From Pseudoalteromonas xiamenensis (lineage in GTDB: Bacteria > Pseudomonadota > Gammaproteobacteria > Enterobacterales > Alteromonadaceae): a stretch of 64,000 nucleotides of DNA. The DNA lies in the NCBI RefSeq assembly GCF_030994125.1, contig NZ_CP099917.1, forward strand, positions 2,300,001-2,364,000, in the 5' to 3' direction. Of this stretch, positions 37,745 through 47,679 are shown piece by piece (position 1 is the first letter of the stretch; every line of letters starts with the position of its first letter). A model generated the notes under the pieces. The model was not told the origin of the DNA and did not search any database. It saw nothing but the letters and a program-made list of their open reading frames with translations. The position numbers were made by a program, and so were the translations under genes.

Positions 37745-38476
37745 ATGAGTAACATTGATTCTTCTAAGCGTAGTGCAAGTTGGATGGTTTTGGCAGCTAT
37801 ATGCGTTGTCATTACCTGCCTGTGTCTCGCAATATGGCAATATCGACGAGGCGTTGAAAAGGAAGCTTTGCTGGCGACCTCTGATGCTGCGGTTCTCGAT
37901 ATAAATGCGTTACCTATGGTGAATAACGAATCGCTACATGGTAAAGCGGCCATGCTAGAAGGGCGGTGGGTAGAAGGGCATTGGTGGTTATTGGACAATC
38001 AAGTCGTGCAGAGTAAATCGGGATTCGATTTGCTCTTGCCATTTGAGTTGTCAAATCACGCGTTGATTATAGTGAATGTGGGTTTTGTTCCCGCGCAGGG
38101 GCTTCGTGAAGCGCCATCAGATCTCCCGAGCGTAGCTAGTTTAACGACAGTATTCACCTCGATACTTAAATCAAAAGATCTCAAGGGGTTTACGTTAGCG
38201 GATGAACCTGCTCAGAATCCCACATTTCCACAACTAGTTCAGTTTATTGATCTTTCTTTTTTTGAACGCCAGTTAAAGCGCCCCATATTGCCAATGGTCG
38301 CCTATGCCTCGGGTCAATTAAATTCGAATCTTACCCCTCATTTCCAAATTTCGACGATGCCAGCACAGAAACATTTTGCCTATGCCTTGCAATGGTTATT
38401 GCTTGGTTTTGCCGCGTTTATCGTCGCATTCGTTGCGTTTAACTCTCAACAAAGGAGCTTAATAAATGAAGAATAA
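37745..38476 (+). CDS. SURF1-family oxidase assembly protein
   Basis: A 243-residue Surf1/Shy1 protein with membrane helices near both ends (WMVLAAICVVITCLCLAIWQ and ALQWLLLGFAAFIVAFVAF) and a periplasmic domain between. The family helps to insert or keep heme a in subunit I. It overlaps the next gene by 11 bases. Confidence 0.9.
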   Translation: MSNIDSSKRSASWMVLAAICVVITCLCLAIWQYRRGVEKEALLATSDAAVLDINALPMVNNESLHGKAAMLEGRWVEGHWWLLDNQVVQSKSGFDLLLPFELSNHALIIVNVGFVPAQGLREAPSDLPSVASLTTVFTSILKSKDLKGFTLADEPAQNPTFPQLVQFIDLSFFERQLKRPILPMVAYASGQLNSNLTPHFQISTMPAQKHFAYALQWLLLGFAAFIVAFVAFNSQQRSLINEE

Positions 38477-38957
38477 AGCGCTTTGGCTTTTTGTTGGTTG
38501 CTGCGGATTGCCGTTGTTTGCGGCCTATATCGCGTTGCATTCGGGTTGGTTTCCTTCCGGTACGACAAACTACGGTCGGTTTGTTGAAGGCGACCTTCAC
38601 ATAGATGAACTTAAGCACCGGGATGGCAAACTCTGGACTATTCTTTTAAACAGTCCAGAAACATGTCAACAGGCGTGTGCTACGCAAAAGGCCTCATTAG
38701 AAGCGCTGTTCGTAGCGCTTGGGAAGCTGCAAAAAGACGTCGACATCGCGATTTTAGGTAAGGAAGACAAAACCTTGCCGTTTGCAAATATCGACAACTC
38801 ACTTCAACTATCACCCGCTAATCTCTATTTAGTTGATAACAAAGGGTTGGTTGTACTCCAGTATCCGTTTGACGACGATCCTGAAACAAATCGGCTCGTT
38901 CAAAAAGGACTACTGAGCGATTTAAAAAAACTGTTGAACTACGCGCGTTCCAGCTAA
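38466..38957 (+). CDS. Membrane-anchored thioredoxin-like protein of the oxidase operon
   Basis: A 163-residue protein with one N-terminal membrane helix (ALWLFVGCCGLPLFAAYIAL) and a periplasmic domain. The pair CQQAC (LLNSPETCQQACATQ) has CxxxC spacing like the copper site of Sco proteins. The end (LYLVDNKGLVVLQYPFDDDPE) resembles the late strands of a thioredoxin fold. It sits between surf1 and ctaA, so a role in copper or thiol handling for the oxidase is likely but not shown. I do not know a gene name. Confidence 0.75.
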   Translation: MKNKALWLFVGCCGLPLFAAYIALHSGWFPSGTTNYGRFVEGDLHIDELKHRDGKLWTILLNSPETCQQACATQKASLEALFVALGKLQKDVDIAILGKEDKTLPFANIDNSLQLSPANLYLVDNKGLVVLQYPFDDDPETNRLVQKGLLSDLKKLLNYARSS

Positions 38958-38966
38958 GGAGTCACC

Positions 38967-39956
38967 ATGGAAAGAAAGTATAAGTATGTCACCTTGTTTG
39001 CGTGTTTGCTGGCTGCGGTGGTTGTAACATTAGGTGCGTATACACGCCTTAATAATGCAGGACTTGGTTGCCCTGATTGGCCTGGCTGTTATGGTTTTTT
39101 GACGGTGCCAGATGAACATCATGAGATCTCGGCTGCTTTGCAGGCCTTCCCAGACAGTGAGATCGAACATGGTAAAGCTTGGTTGGAGATGATCCACCGT
39201 TACTTTGCTGGAACGTTAGGCTTAGTCATTCTCTCGATTGCTCTTCTTGCACTGCGTCGGAGAACTGAAAAGCCACTTCCACTTAAGTTAGCGCTGTCGA
39301 TTTTAGTTTTAGTCGTATTTCAAGCTCTGCTTGGTATGTGGACCGTTACGATGAATTTACAACCTTTCATCGTGATGGGTCACTTGCTAGGCGGGTTCTC
39401 GATATTAACATTGCTGACCCTATTGTATTTGAGACTGAGCAATCATTTATTGTTTATCGACGAACCTAAAATCCGACGTCAATCCCGCATTTTATTTATA
39501 GCGCTGAGCGCGCTTATTGTTCAAATTGCGCTTGGCGGATGGCTTGCGGCAAACTACGCGGCGCCTCATTGTGTTGGATTACCGCTGTGCCAAAACATCG
39601 AATTATTTTCCCTGGAGAGTTTATTTCATTTGCCTGTAGGGGCTGCAAACTATGAATACGGTGTGTTGCCTTTCGAAACGCGATTATCAATACATTTTAT
39701 TCATCGAGTGTGGGCTATGGTTACGCTGGTTTTGTTGGGCTTTGCAGCATGTCGAGTTGTTGTAGCCGCGAAATCGGAGTTATTTAAAAATGCAGGTCGA
39801 ATAGTGCTATTTCTGTTGATTACTCAAGTATCGGTAGGCGCAGCAATAGTACACTGGCAATTTCCGTTGCATTTGACCTTATTTCACAACTTTATGGCAG
39901 CCATGCTGCTAATCGCAACCGTGCGGTTGTGCTACTTAGCTCGCTGTAAAGCGTGA
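38967..39956 (+). CDS. ctaA: Heme A synthase CtaA (COX15)
   Basis: A 329-residue eight-helix membrane enzyme that converts heme O to heme A. Family signatures are TRLNNAGLGCPDWPGCYG near the N-terminus, the histidines in MIHRYFAGTLG, MGHLLGG and FIHRVWAM, and a second cysteine pair in HCVGLPLCQ. It acts after CtaB, whose gene follows. Confidence 0.95.
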   Translation: MERKYKYVTLFACLLAAVVVTLGAYTRLNNAGLGCPDWPGCYGFLTVPDEHHEISAALQAFPDSEIEHGKAWLEMIHRYFAGTLGLVILSIALLALRRRTEKPLPLKLALSILVLVVFQALLGMWTVTMNLQPFIVMGHLLGGFSILTLLTLLYLRLSNHLLFIDEPKIRRQSRILFIALSALIVQIALGGWLAANYAAPHCVGLPLCQNIELFSLESLFHLPVGAANYEYGVLPFETRLSIHFIHRVWAMVTLVLLGFAACRVVVAAKSELFKNAGRIVLFLLITQVSVGAAIVHWQFPLHLTLFHNFMAAMLLIATVRLCYLARCKA

Positions 39957-39965
39957 GGAGATCTT

Positions 39966-40865
39966 ATGGCGTATGTTAATTCAGTAAATCATTACTTGCT
40001 GCCAGCGATAAACCGTAGTCGAGACTATTTAGCTATCTGCAAAATAAAAGTGGTATTGATGTTAGTTATCACCGCGTGGGTTGGGATTGCACTTGCGCCA
40101 GATATGGGGCGCACTTGGTTGCAACAAGTCATGAGTTTGATTGGTATTGGCGCGTTATCAGCGTCCGCCGCAGCCATAAATCATGTTGTTGATCGCAACA
40201 TTGATAAGCAAATGGCGCGGACTCGACATCGACCGGTTGCTACGGAACGCTTAAGCGCGTCACACGCGGTCGCTTTCGCATTGATATTAGCGTTGCTTGG
40301 TACGTTGACGATAGTGGTCTTTAGTAATTGGTTATGTGCATGGTTTACGCTTGCTTCATTAGTGGGTTACGCCGTCATTTATACTTATTACCTAAAGCGT
40401 GCGACGCCTCAAAACATTGTTATTGGTGGTCTTGCAGGGGCAATGCCCCCATTACTTGGATGGCTCAGCGAAACAGGGGAACTTATGGCTGAACCTTGGC
40501 TACTGGTGATGATTATTTTCACTTGGACACCGCCTCACTTTTGGGCATTAGCGATAGCTAGACGAAACGACTATGCGCGAGCCAATATTCCTATGTTGCC
40601 TGTGACTCACGGTGTAGAATTCACCAAACTGTGTATTCTTGTGTACACCGTATTGCTGACACTTGTTTGTGTTTTGCCTTATCTAATCGGTATGTCTAGT
40701 GGGGTTTATTTGGGCGTTGCATGCATTCTAAATGGCATGTTTTTACTTAAAGCATTTGAATTGTACCGTAATGGCACTGATTTGATGGCAATGTCACTTT
40801 TCCGTTTTTCGATTGTTCATTTACTGGTACTCTTTATTGCTCTGTTTGTTGATAAATGGGTTTGA
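39966..40865 (+). CDS. ctaB: Protoheme IX farnesyltransferase CtaB/CyoE
   Basis: A 299-residue polyprenyltransferase of the UbiA family that adds farnesyl to protoheme to make heme O. It has the aspartate-rich site NHVVDRNIDKQMARTRHRP and the second loop WTPPHFWALAIARRNDYARANIPM. About nine membrane helices are predicted. The end overlaps the sco gene by ten bases. Confidence 0.95.
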   Translation: MAYVNSVNHYLLPAINRSRDYLAICKIKVVLMLVITAWVGIALAPDMGRTWLQQVMSLIGIGALSASAAAINHVVDRNIDKQMARTRHRPVATERLSASHAVAFALILALLGTLTIVVFSNWLCAWFTLASLVGYAVIYTYYLKRATPQNIVIGGLAGAMPPLLGWLSETGELMAEPWLLVMIIFTWTPPHFWALAIARRNDYARANIPMLPVTHGVEFTKLCILVYTVLLTLVCVLPYLIGMSSGVYLGVACILNGMFLLKAFELYRNGTDLMAMSLFRFSIVHLLVLFIALFVDKWV

Positions 40866-41467
40866 CTGTGAGCAAAGGAATATGGGCGTTATTATTATTA
40901 GTTTTGGCATCTTGTACAAAAGTACAACCTGAACTGGCTGAAACGACCTTATTCTATTCGCAACCTAAAGTTGTCCCTGAATTTTCTTTAACCGATCAAC
41001 AAGGAAACGTGATTGGAAATGCCCAGCTAGAAGGACACTGGACGTGGCTATTTTTAGGGTATACAAGTTGCCCAGATATCTGTCCAATGACACTGGCGAA
41101 GTTAGCGGCAGCTAAAAAACAAGTAAAAGAAAAAAATGTACAAATTTGGTTTGTGTCGGTTGATCCACATCGAGACACGCAACAAAAGCGTGCTGACTAT
41201 GCAGCATATTTTGGTGAAGGTATTGTCGCTGCTACGGCGGCGCATGAGGTGTTATTCCCATTTGTGCGTAGTTTGGGGCTAATTTACGCTATAGGGGATA
41301 CGACTCAAGAACAGTACGCTGTTGATCACAGTGCATCTATCGCCTTAATCAATCCAAAAGGCGAGCTTACGGCTATTTTTAAGCCAGAGTTCGCTGTTGG
41401 CCAAGTTCCATTGGTCGATAATTCTAAATTAGTCAAAGATTTTAACAGCATTTCTTCGCAATATTGA
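40856..41467 (+). CDS. SCO1/SenC-family copper chaperone
   Basis: A 203-residue lipoprotein-like or membrane-anchored protein (LLLLVLASCTKVQ may be a lipobox with Cys at about residue 20). It has the copper-binding CPDIC motif (GYTSCPDICPMTLAKL) and a conserved distal histidine (AVDHSASIALINP) in a thioredoxin fold. Sco proteins load the CuA centre of subunit II. Last gene of the oxidase operon. Confidence 0.93.
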   Translation: MGLTVSKGIWALLLLVLASCTKVQPELAETTLFYSQPKVVPEFSLTDQQGNVIGNAQLEGHWTWLFLGYTSCPDICPMTLAKLAAAKKQVKEKNVQIWFVSVDPHRDTQQKRADYAAYFGEGIVAATAAHEVLFPFVRSLGLIYAIGDTTQEQYAVDHSASIALINPKGELTAIFKPEFAVGQVPLVDNSKLVKDFNSISSQY

Positions 41468-41616
41468 TCTTCCTCACTCAAATTAACTGATTTACTGCGT
41501 ATTATTGTGCTAACACGTTAATTGTTTTTAGCTTTTCAATGATCTTTTGTGGCAATTTTACGATCTCAGTCTAAGCTAATTTTATATAAAACTTTTACAA
41601 GGAAAGTGCAGCACTC

Positions 41617-41889
41617 ATGTTAAAACTTCCTTCAGAATTAGCAGTTTCGCACGTGGAAGAATTACATCAGCAGCTCTTGCATGAAATTCACGATGTGCGG
41701 GATATAACCGTTGATGTTTCTGACGTTATTCGAGTCGATACGGCGACGGTTCAATTGCTTTGTGCGTTACAAAAACAGTTGCTTTCTGTCGGACATAAAG
41801 TGGTTTGGCATGGGAAAAGTGAAGCACTTAGTGAATCAGTAAAAGATTTAGGGCTTAGCGAATTCTTAAACCTGCAAATAGAACTCTAA
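41617..41889 (+). CDS. STAS-domain protein of the chemosensory operon
   Basis: A 90-residue single STAS domain (anti-sigma-factor-antagonist type). The strand-loop DVSDVIRVDTATVQLLCALQKQL is the usual phosphorylation region, with Asp-Thr-Ala in place of the common Asp-Ser-Ser; Thr could still be modified. It is the first gene of the chemotaxis operon, ten bases ahead of cheY. STAS proteins occur at this place in several F7-like clusters, but their role there is not established. Confidence 0.85.
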   Translation: MLKLPSELAVSHVEELHQQLLHEIHDVRDITVDVSDVIRVDTATVQLLCALQKQLLSVGHKVVWHGKSEALSESVKDLGLSEFLNLQIEL

Positions 41890-41898
41890 GAGGTTGGT

Positions 41899-42261
41899 AT
41901 GAAGAAAATTTTAGCGGTGGATGATTCGGCATCTATGCGTCAAATGGTAAGTTTCACCCTAAAGAAGGCGGGCTTCGATGTCACTGAAGCAAAGGATGGC
42001 AGTGAAGCATTGAGTCTAGCCAAGCAACAAGGCTATGACGCGGTTATCTCTGACGTAAACATGCCGGTGATGGATGGCATTACCCTCATCAGAGAGCTCC
42101 GAGCACTCCCTAGCTATAAATTTACGCCGTTGTTAATGCTGACGACTGAATCTGGATTAGATAAAAAGTCTGAGGGCAAAGCTGCGGGTGCAACGGGGTG
42201 GATTGTGAAACCATTCAACCCAGAACAACTGTTGGCTGTATTGAAGAAAGTGATTCGCTAA
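41899..42261 (+). CDS. cheY: Chemotaxis response regulator CheY
   Basis: A 120-residue single receiver domain: acidic pair in ILAVDDSASMR, phospho-acceptor Asp52 (VISDVNMPVMDG), Thr in MLTTES and Lys in IVKPFNPEQL. It is phosphorylated by the CheA encoded next. Whether it acts on the flagellar motor or another target cannot be told. Confidence 0.93.
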   Translation: MKKILAVDDSASMRQMVSFTLKKAGFDVTEAKDGSEALSLAKQQGYDAVISDVNMPVMDGITLIRELRALPSYKFTPLLMLTTESGLDKKSEGKAAGATGWIVKPFNPEQLLAVLKKVIR

Positions 42262-42276
42262 ATTTAAGGAGCGACC

Positions 42277-44424
42277 ATGAGTATCGATCTGAGCCAATTC
42301 TTTGAAGTTTTCTTTGAGGAAAGCTTCGAAGGACTTGATGCGATGGAAGCGGAGTTACTAAACCTCCGCCCTGGTGAAGAAGACTCGGAGACGATTAACA
42401 CCATTTTCCGAGCTGCTCATTCCATTAAGGGAGGCAGTGGAACATTTGGTTTTACATCGGTATCTGATTTTACGCACGTACTTGAAACTCTCTTGGATCA
42501 GATACGTGATGGTCGCAGAAAGCTAACGTCTGAGCACATCAATCTGTTATTGCAATCTGTGGACTGTTTGCGTGCCATGCTTTCTGCGTTGCAAAATCAG
42601 TCAGAGCCCGACCCAACAGAAAGTCAGAAGCTAAAAGCACAGTTTGAAGCGATATTGGGCATTGAATCTGAGGCTGGTGGTGAGGAAGTATTAAGCGAAG
42701 CCGAGCCGGATAAACTCACCTTTCAAATCGATTTCAAACCTCATGCCCATTTGTTCAAAACGGGAAACGAACCGCTTTATATGATTGGCGAGTTGGCTGA
42801 ACTCGGCGATTTAGAAACGCAGGCGTTTCATGATGGCATACCTCCATTTGATGAGTTTAATGCAGAAGACTGCTATCTGGCATGGCGATTTTTTTTAACA
42901 ACAACCGCGCCTGAAACGGCTATTCACGAAGTGTTTGAGTGGGTCGAAGACGATGCCGACATCAGTGTGCAATTATGTGGTGGTTTGTTTGAAGAATTCG
43001 ACGATGATCTAGACAAAGAAATTGCGGCAACAATTTCGTCGAAAGACACCCCCAAAAGTGTAGAAACTATTGAACATGAGCCAGCGGAAAATATCACAGC
43101 GCAAGTAAAAGAAGAAAAGGCACCAAGTGCAACCGCTGCAGCCCAACCGGCGCTTAGTGCTAAACCTAGCACCAGCACACCTAAAACCCAAGATAATACC
43201 TCTACTTCTATTCGCGTGGGTATCGATAAAGTGGATTCCCTCATTAATATGGTCGGCGAGTTAGTGATCACTCAAGCTATGCTAAGTCAACTCGGCGAGC
43301 AGGATATGACGGACTCGACAATTTCGGCTTTGCAAGAAGGGCTCGCTCAACTGGCGCACAATACGCGAGATCTACAAGAGAGTGTGATGCGTATTCGCAT
43401 GTTGCCCATTAGTTTCGTATTCAGTCGTTTTCCACGTTTAGTTCGAGATATTTCTCAAAAACTCAATAAACAAGTCGAGTTGAAACTCTTAGGTGAGCAA
43501 ACTGAACTCGACAAAACCGTCATGGAGAAAATTTCTGATCCCATGGTGCATTTGGTTCGAAATTCGTTAGACCATGGTATCGAAACGCCGGAACAGCGCA
43601 TTGCTGCGGGTAAAGACCCAGTGGGCACACTTACACTCAATGCGTTTCATCAAGGCGGCAATATTGTTATTGAAATCATGGACGATGGGCAGGGTTTAAA
43701 TACCGACAAAATTAAACAAAAAGCCATTGCGAATGGGCTAATTAACGAAGACGATGAACTCTCAAGTGAAGAAGTAAACGAATTAATCTTTAGACCTGGA
43801 TTTTCCACTGCAGATACCGTAAGTGATATTTCCGGACGAGGCGTCGGCATGGATGTAGTAAGACGCAACATCCAAGCACTAAATGGTTCGGTTGAAGTTT
43901 CCTCTGCTCGAGGTGTTGGCAGCACATTCACGATACGACTGCCATTGACACTGGCAATCCTCGATGGACAGCTTGTCCAAGTGGCTGAGCATACCTACAT
44001 TATTCCACTCATTTCTATCGTTGAGTCTTTGCAAATTGATGTAAAAAAAGTGAGCCGGGTCGGCAAAAACTTAGACGTTTTGCGGCTGCGTGATGAATAC
44101 ATTCCAATCTTAAGACTATTCGATATTTTCAATCACGACGGGGCGATTGAAGAGTTAGACAAGTCTCTTCTTGTGGTTGTTGAATCTGACAATCAAAAAG
44201 TCGGTTTACTGGTTGATGATTTGCTGGCTCAGCAACAAGTCGTAATTAAGAGTTTAGAAGCCAATTACAAACGAGTGGATGGTATTTCGGGTGCAACGAT
44301 ATTAGGCGATGGACGAGTTTCGTTAATTATCGACATCAGCGGTTTAGTTAAACTAAGCGGGTTGCGTAAACCCGGTTCGCAGGAATTGGTCTTAGATCCT
44401 AATTTAGCGGAGGCGATATCCTAA
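42277..44424 (+). CDS. cheA: Chemotaxis histidine kinase CheA
   Basis: A 715-residue kinase with an N-terminal Hpt domain and phospho-acceptor His48 (FRAAHSIKGGSGTFGF). A regulator-binding segment (about 145-245) is followed by an acidic-to-Ala/Pro/Thr linker. Then come a dimerisation domain (RVGIDKVDSLINMVGELVI), an ATPase domain (HLVRNSLDHGIETP, IMDDGQGL, SGRGVGMDVV) and a C-terminal CheW-like domain. All catalytic boxes are present. The stop overlaps cheW by one base. Confidence 0.96.
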   Translation: MSIDLSQFFEVFFEESFEGLDAMEAELLNLRPGEEDSETINTIFRAAHSIKGGSGTFGFTSVSDFTHVLETLLDQIRDGRRKLTSEHINLLLQSVDCLRAMLSALQNQSEPDPTESQKLKAQFEAILGIESEAGGEEVLSEAEPDKLTFQIDFKPHAHLFKTGNEPLYMIGELAELGDLETQAFHDGIPPFDEFNAEDCYLAWRFFLTTTAPETAIHEVFEWVEDDADISVQLCGGLFEEFDDDLDKEIAATISSKDTPKSVETIEHEPAENITAQVKEEKAPSATAAAQPALSAKPSTSTPKTQDNTSTSIRVGIDKVDSLINMVGELVITQAMLSQLGEQDMTDSTISALQEGLAQLAHNTRDLQESVMRIRMLPISFVFSRFPRLVRDISQKLNKQVELKLLGEQTELDKTVMEKISDPMVHLVRNSLDHGIETPEQRIAAGKDPVGTLTLNAFHQGGNIVIEIMDDGQGLNTDKIKQKAIANGLINEDDELSSEEVNELIFRPGFSTADTVSDISGRGVGMDVVRRNIQALNGSVEVSSARGVGSTFTIRLPLTLAILDGQLVQVAEHTYIIPLISIVESLQIDVKKVSRVGKNLDVLRLRDEYIPILRLFDIFNHDGAIEELDKSLLVVVESDNQKVGLLVDDLLAQQQVVIKSLEANYKRVDGISGATILGDGRVSLIIDISGLVKLSGLRKPGSQELVLDPNLAEAIS

Positions 44425-44918
44425 TGTTGAATGAAACAGCATTACAAACTGCGCTAAATCAACGCTTGGGCCATGGTGAAGCGCATGATGAAAAGCAGTA
44501 CTTAACGTTTTTAATGGCAGGCGAGGAATACGGTGTGGACATTTTATCCGTCCAAGAGATCCGAGGCTGGAGCAGTGCCACCGCAATTCCTAACTCTCCC
44601 AGTTTTGTAAAAGGTGCCATCAATCTACGAGGTACCATTGTCCCTATCATCGATTTACGGCTGCGATTTGGTATCGAGCCAATTGCTTATGGCCCTTTAA
44701 CTGTGGTGATAGTCGTTAAGGTGGATTTTAAAGAGCAGTCGAAAACCATGGGGATCGTTGTTGACGGTGTGTCGGATGTTTACAGCATTAGTGAAGACAC
44801 CGCGAAAGATGTGCCTGATTTCCAAGAATCCTCCAGTTCTCAGTATGTCGATGGATTGGTTAATGTCGGTGAAAAAATGGTCGTGCTTTTGAATTTGCAA
44901 AAGACGTTACAGATATAG
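44424..44918 (+). CDS. cheW: Coupling protein CheW
   Basis: A 164-residue single CheW domain (YLTFLMAGEEYGVDILSVQEI, FVKGAINLRGTIVPIIDLRLRFG, GIVVDGVSDVYSI). It bridges CheA and the receptor encoded immediately downstream. Confidence 0.95.
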   Translation: MLNETALQTALNQRLGHGEAHDEKQYLTFLMAGEEYGVDILSVQEIRGWSSATAIPNSPSFVKGAINLRGTIVPIIDLRLRFGIEPIAYGPLTVVIVVKVDFKEQSKTMGIVVDGVSDVYSISEDTAKDVPDFQESSSSQYVDGLVNVGEKMVVLLNLQKTLQI

Positions 44919-44939
44919 CAAGAAGATAAGGTGAATAAT

Positions 44940-47654
44940 ATGGGGTGGTTCTCTAGTTCGAAACCAGTGAAGACAGAAGGTGATTATGTATTGGATGCGT
45001 TAAAACGAGCGCAAGCTGTACTGGAACTTTCACCACAAGGTCAAATCATTGCTGCAAATCACAACTTTTCCAACTTATTAGGGTATATGCCTGATGCCAT
45101 CAAGGGCCAGCCTTTTTCTTCATTGCTTGCGCCTTCGGCAAGAGAATCGGGAGAATTTCAAACGGCGTGGCCAAAAATTGCGGGTGGCAACGCGACACAA
45201 GCGGATTTCTTGTTAGTGAGTGCAAGCGGTCTTGATACTTGGGTTAGCATGCAATTTTTGCCAGCGCTCAATGATACGGGACAAAACACAAAAATCATCG
45301 CACTTTGTTCTGACCACGCGAAGATGAAGCAAGAAATTACTGAGTTTAAAGGGCAGGTAACAGCCATCAACCGGACGCAAGCGACTATTGAGTTCGATGT
45401 TTCAGGCAAGATTCTCAGAGCAAACAACAACTTCTTGAACGTCATGGGGTATGAGCAATCTGAAGTGGTGGGAAAACATCATCGAATGTTCATTGAAGAA
45501 GAGTTTGCCAAAAGTGATGTATACCGGGACTTTTGGGATAAGTTGGGTCGTGGGGATTTCCATTCTGGTGAGTTTAAGCGAATCGGCAAAGGTGGAAAAG
45601 TTGTTTGGATTCAGGCGACGTACACCCCCATATTGGATGACACTGGCCGAGTTGTAAAAGTTGTAAAGTACGCAAATGACATTACAGCACGCAAAAAGTT
45701 GGAAGAAATAGCAAAACAAGACGCGAATTTGGCCAATGCTTTGCGGATCTGCCAAGCAAACGTGATGATAGCAAATGCGAATTTAGAAATTGTCTTTATG
45801 AATCGTGAAGTGGAAAAAATGCTGAAAACGCATGAAAAAACGCTTCAAACGGTGTTGCCTAATTTCAATGTAGATGGACTTGTTGGAACAAACGTCGATT
45901 TTTTCCATAAAAACCCAGCTCATCAAAGAGGCCTACTTGATAAGTTAACCCAAGCGTACAAAACACGTATTAAATTGGCGGGTTTGACGTTCGATTTAAT
46001 TGCAACACCTTGGCTTGGTAAAGAGGGTGAACGATTGGGTACGGTTGTGGAATGGTACGATCTGACCGAAAAGCTAGCTGAAGAAGAAAAGATACGGGCT
46101 CAAGCGGAAGAAAACTTACGTGTTCGTCGAGCGCTAGATAATGTGGCAGCCAATGCCATGATAGCGGACAACAACAACGTGATTGTGTATATGAACAATT
46201 CGGTCAGAGAAATGATGCGTATTGCTGAATCTGACTTGAGAAAAGATCTACCTAACTTTGATGCAAAGAATCTCGTTGGTAAGAACATCGATGAATTTCA
46301 CAAAAATCCAGCGCACCAACGTAGTTTACTCGCCACATTAAAAGACACGTATAAAACCCAGATTAAAGTGGGTGGTAGAACCTTCTCACTTATAGCAAAT
46401 CCTATTTTCACAGAAAGTAAAGAATACGTGGGTACCGTTGTCGAGTGGAATGACCGCACTGCTGAAGTCAAAATGGAAGAAGAAATTGCCCATTTGGTCA
46501 GTTCGGCGAGCAGTGGTGAACTCAGTGTTCGTGTCAGTGAAAAAGGAAAAGAAGGGTTCTTCTTGAACTTAACAAACGGCCTTAACGATTTACTTAGTAA
46601 TATTGCTGAAGCAATTGAAGATACGGGCGAAATGCTCGGAGCACTTGCTGGCGGAGACTTATCTCGCCGGATGAATAAGGATTATGAAGGGGCGTTTGAC
46701 CAACTAAAACGCGATGCCAATGCCACCGCGGATAAATTGACGGAAGTGATCAATCGCATTAGTACGTCAGCCGCTTTGGTTGCTAGTGGGGCAGAAGAAA
46801 TTTCACAAGGTAACGCGGATTTAAGTCAACGTACTGAAGAGCAGGCTTCGTCTTTGGAAGAAACGGCTTCCAGTATGGAAGAAATGACAAGTACGGTTCG
46901 TCAGAATGCCGACAATGCACGCGTCGCAAACCAATTAGCAGCAGAAACGTGTGATAAAGCGGAATTGGGTGGAGCCGTCGTTAGTCGTGCGGTTGATAGT
47001 ATGTCGGCTATCAACGAATCGAGTAAGAAAATTGCGGATATCATTGGTGTTATTGATGAAATTGCCTTCCAAACTAATCTCCTTGCGTTAAACGCGGCGG
47101 TAGAAGCTGCAAGAGCTGGAGAACAAGGCCGCGGATTTGCTGTTGTCGCGGGTGAGGTGCGTAACCTCGCACAGCGCTCGGCAGCAGCTGCAAAAGAAAT
47201 TAAAGACTTGATCCGAGACAGTGTGAGTAAAGTAGAAGATGGCACCGTGTTGGTTAACGAATCGGGTATGACTTTGAAAGACATTGTGGCCTCAGTACGC
47301 CGCGTGACAGAAATGATTTCCGACATCGCGTCAGCCTCTCAGGAACAAAGTTCAGGCATCGAGCAAGTGAACAAAGCCGTGTCACAAATGGATGAAATGA
47401 CACAGCAAAACGCGGCGTTAGTTGAAGAAGCATCCGCAGCGGGTGAATCGATGGCGGAGCAAGCCAGAGACATGCGACGTTTGTTGAATTTCTTTAACGT
47501 TAGTTCGGATGCTGAGCCATTAGCTATGCCGAAGTTAAATGGGCATGCACCAAAAGCGGCGGCAATAGAACATCAACCGAGAGTTAAACAACCTGCACCT
47601 GTAGCAGGAGGAAATAAATTTTCGGATGAAGCGGACGAATGGGAAGAGTTCTAA
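44940..47654 (+). CDS. Soluble chemoreceptor with four PAS domains (Aer2/McpB-like)
   Basis: A 904-residue cytoplasmic receptor; no membrane helix is visible. Order: PAS1 (about 20-120), PAS2 (about 140-250; [20 protein letters not shown]), then two related PAS repeats (about 260-385 and 400-505) that each contain [13 protein letters not shown]-like helices follow (about 515-620), then a signalling hairpin with the tip [21 protein letters not shown]. The C-terminus ends in EWEEF, a CheR/CheB-tethering pentapeptide like the GWEEF of Pseudomonas aeruginosa Aer2. A GTG start at 44931 is possible. I prefer ATG 44940 with AAGG upstream. Likely cues are internal redox or oxygen, by analogy. Confidence 0.9.
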   Translation: MGWFSSSKPVKTEGDYVLDALKRAQAVLELSPQGQIIAANHNFSNLLGYMPDAIKGQPFSSLLAPSARESGEFQTAWPKIAGGNATQADFLLVSASGLDTWVSMQFLPALNDTGQNTKIIALCSDHAKMKQEITEFKGQVTAINRTQATIEFDVSGKILRANNNFLNVMGYEQSEVVGKHHRMFIEEEFAKSDVYRDFWDKLGRGDFHSGEFKRIGKGGKVVWIQATYTPILDDTGRVVKVVKYANDITARKKLEEIAKQDANLANALRICQANVMIANANLEIVFMNREVEKMLKTHEKTLQTVLPNFNVDGLVGTNVDFFHKNPAHQRGLLDKLTQAYKTRIKLAGLTFDLIATPWLGKEGERLGTVVEWYDLTEKLAEEEKIRAQAEENLRVRRALDNVAANAMIADNNNVIVYMNNSVREMMRIAESDLRKDLPNFDAKNLVGKNIDEFHKNPAHQRSLLATLKDTYKTQIKVGGRTFSLIANPIFTESKEYVGTVVEWNDRTAEVKMEEEIAHLVSSASSGELSVRVSEKGKEGFFLNLTNGLNDLLSNIAEAIEDTGEMLGALAGGDLSRRMNKDYEGAFDQLKRDANATADKLTEVINRISTSAALVASGAEEISQGNADLSQRTEEQASSLEETASSMEEMTSTVRQNADNARVANQLAAETCDKAELGGAVVSRAVDSMSAINESSKKIADIIGVIDEIAFQTNLLALNAAVEAARAGEQGRGFAVVAGEVRNLAQRSAAAAKEIKDLIRDSVSKVEDGTVLVNESGMTLKDIVASVRRVTEMISDIASASQEQSSGIEQVNKAVSQMDEMTQQNAALVEEASAAGESMAEQARDMRRLLNFFNVSSDAEPLAMPKLNGHAPKAAAIEHQPRVKQPAPVAGGNKFSDEADEWEEF

Positions 47655-47679
47655 CCTAGACAAATGAGTAGGGGCCTAA

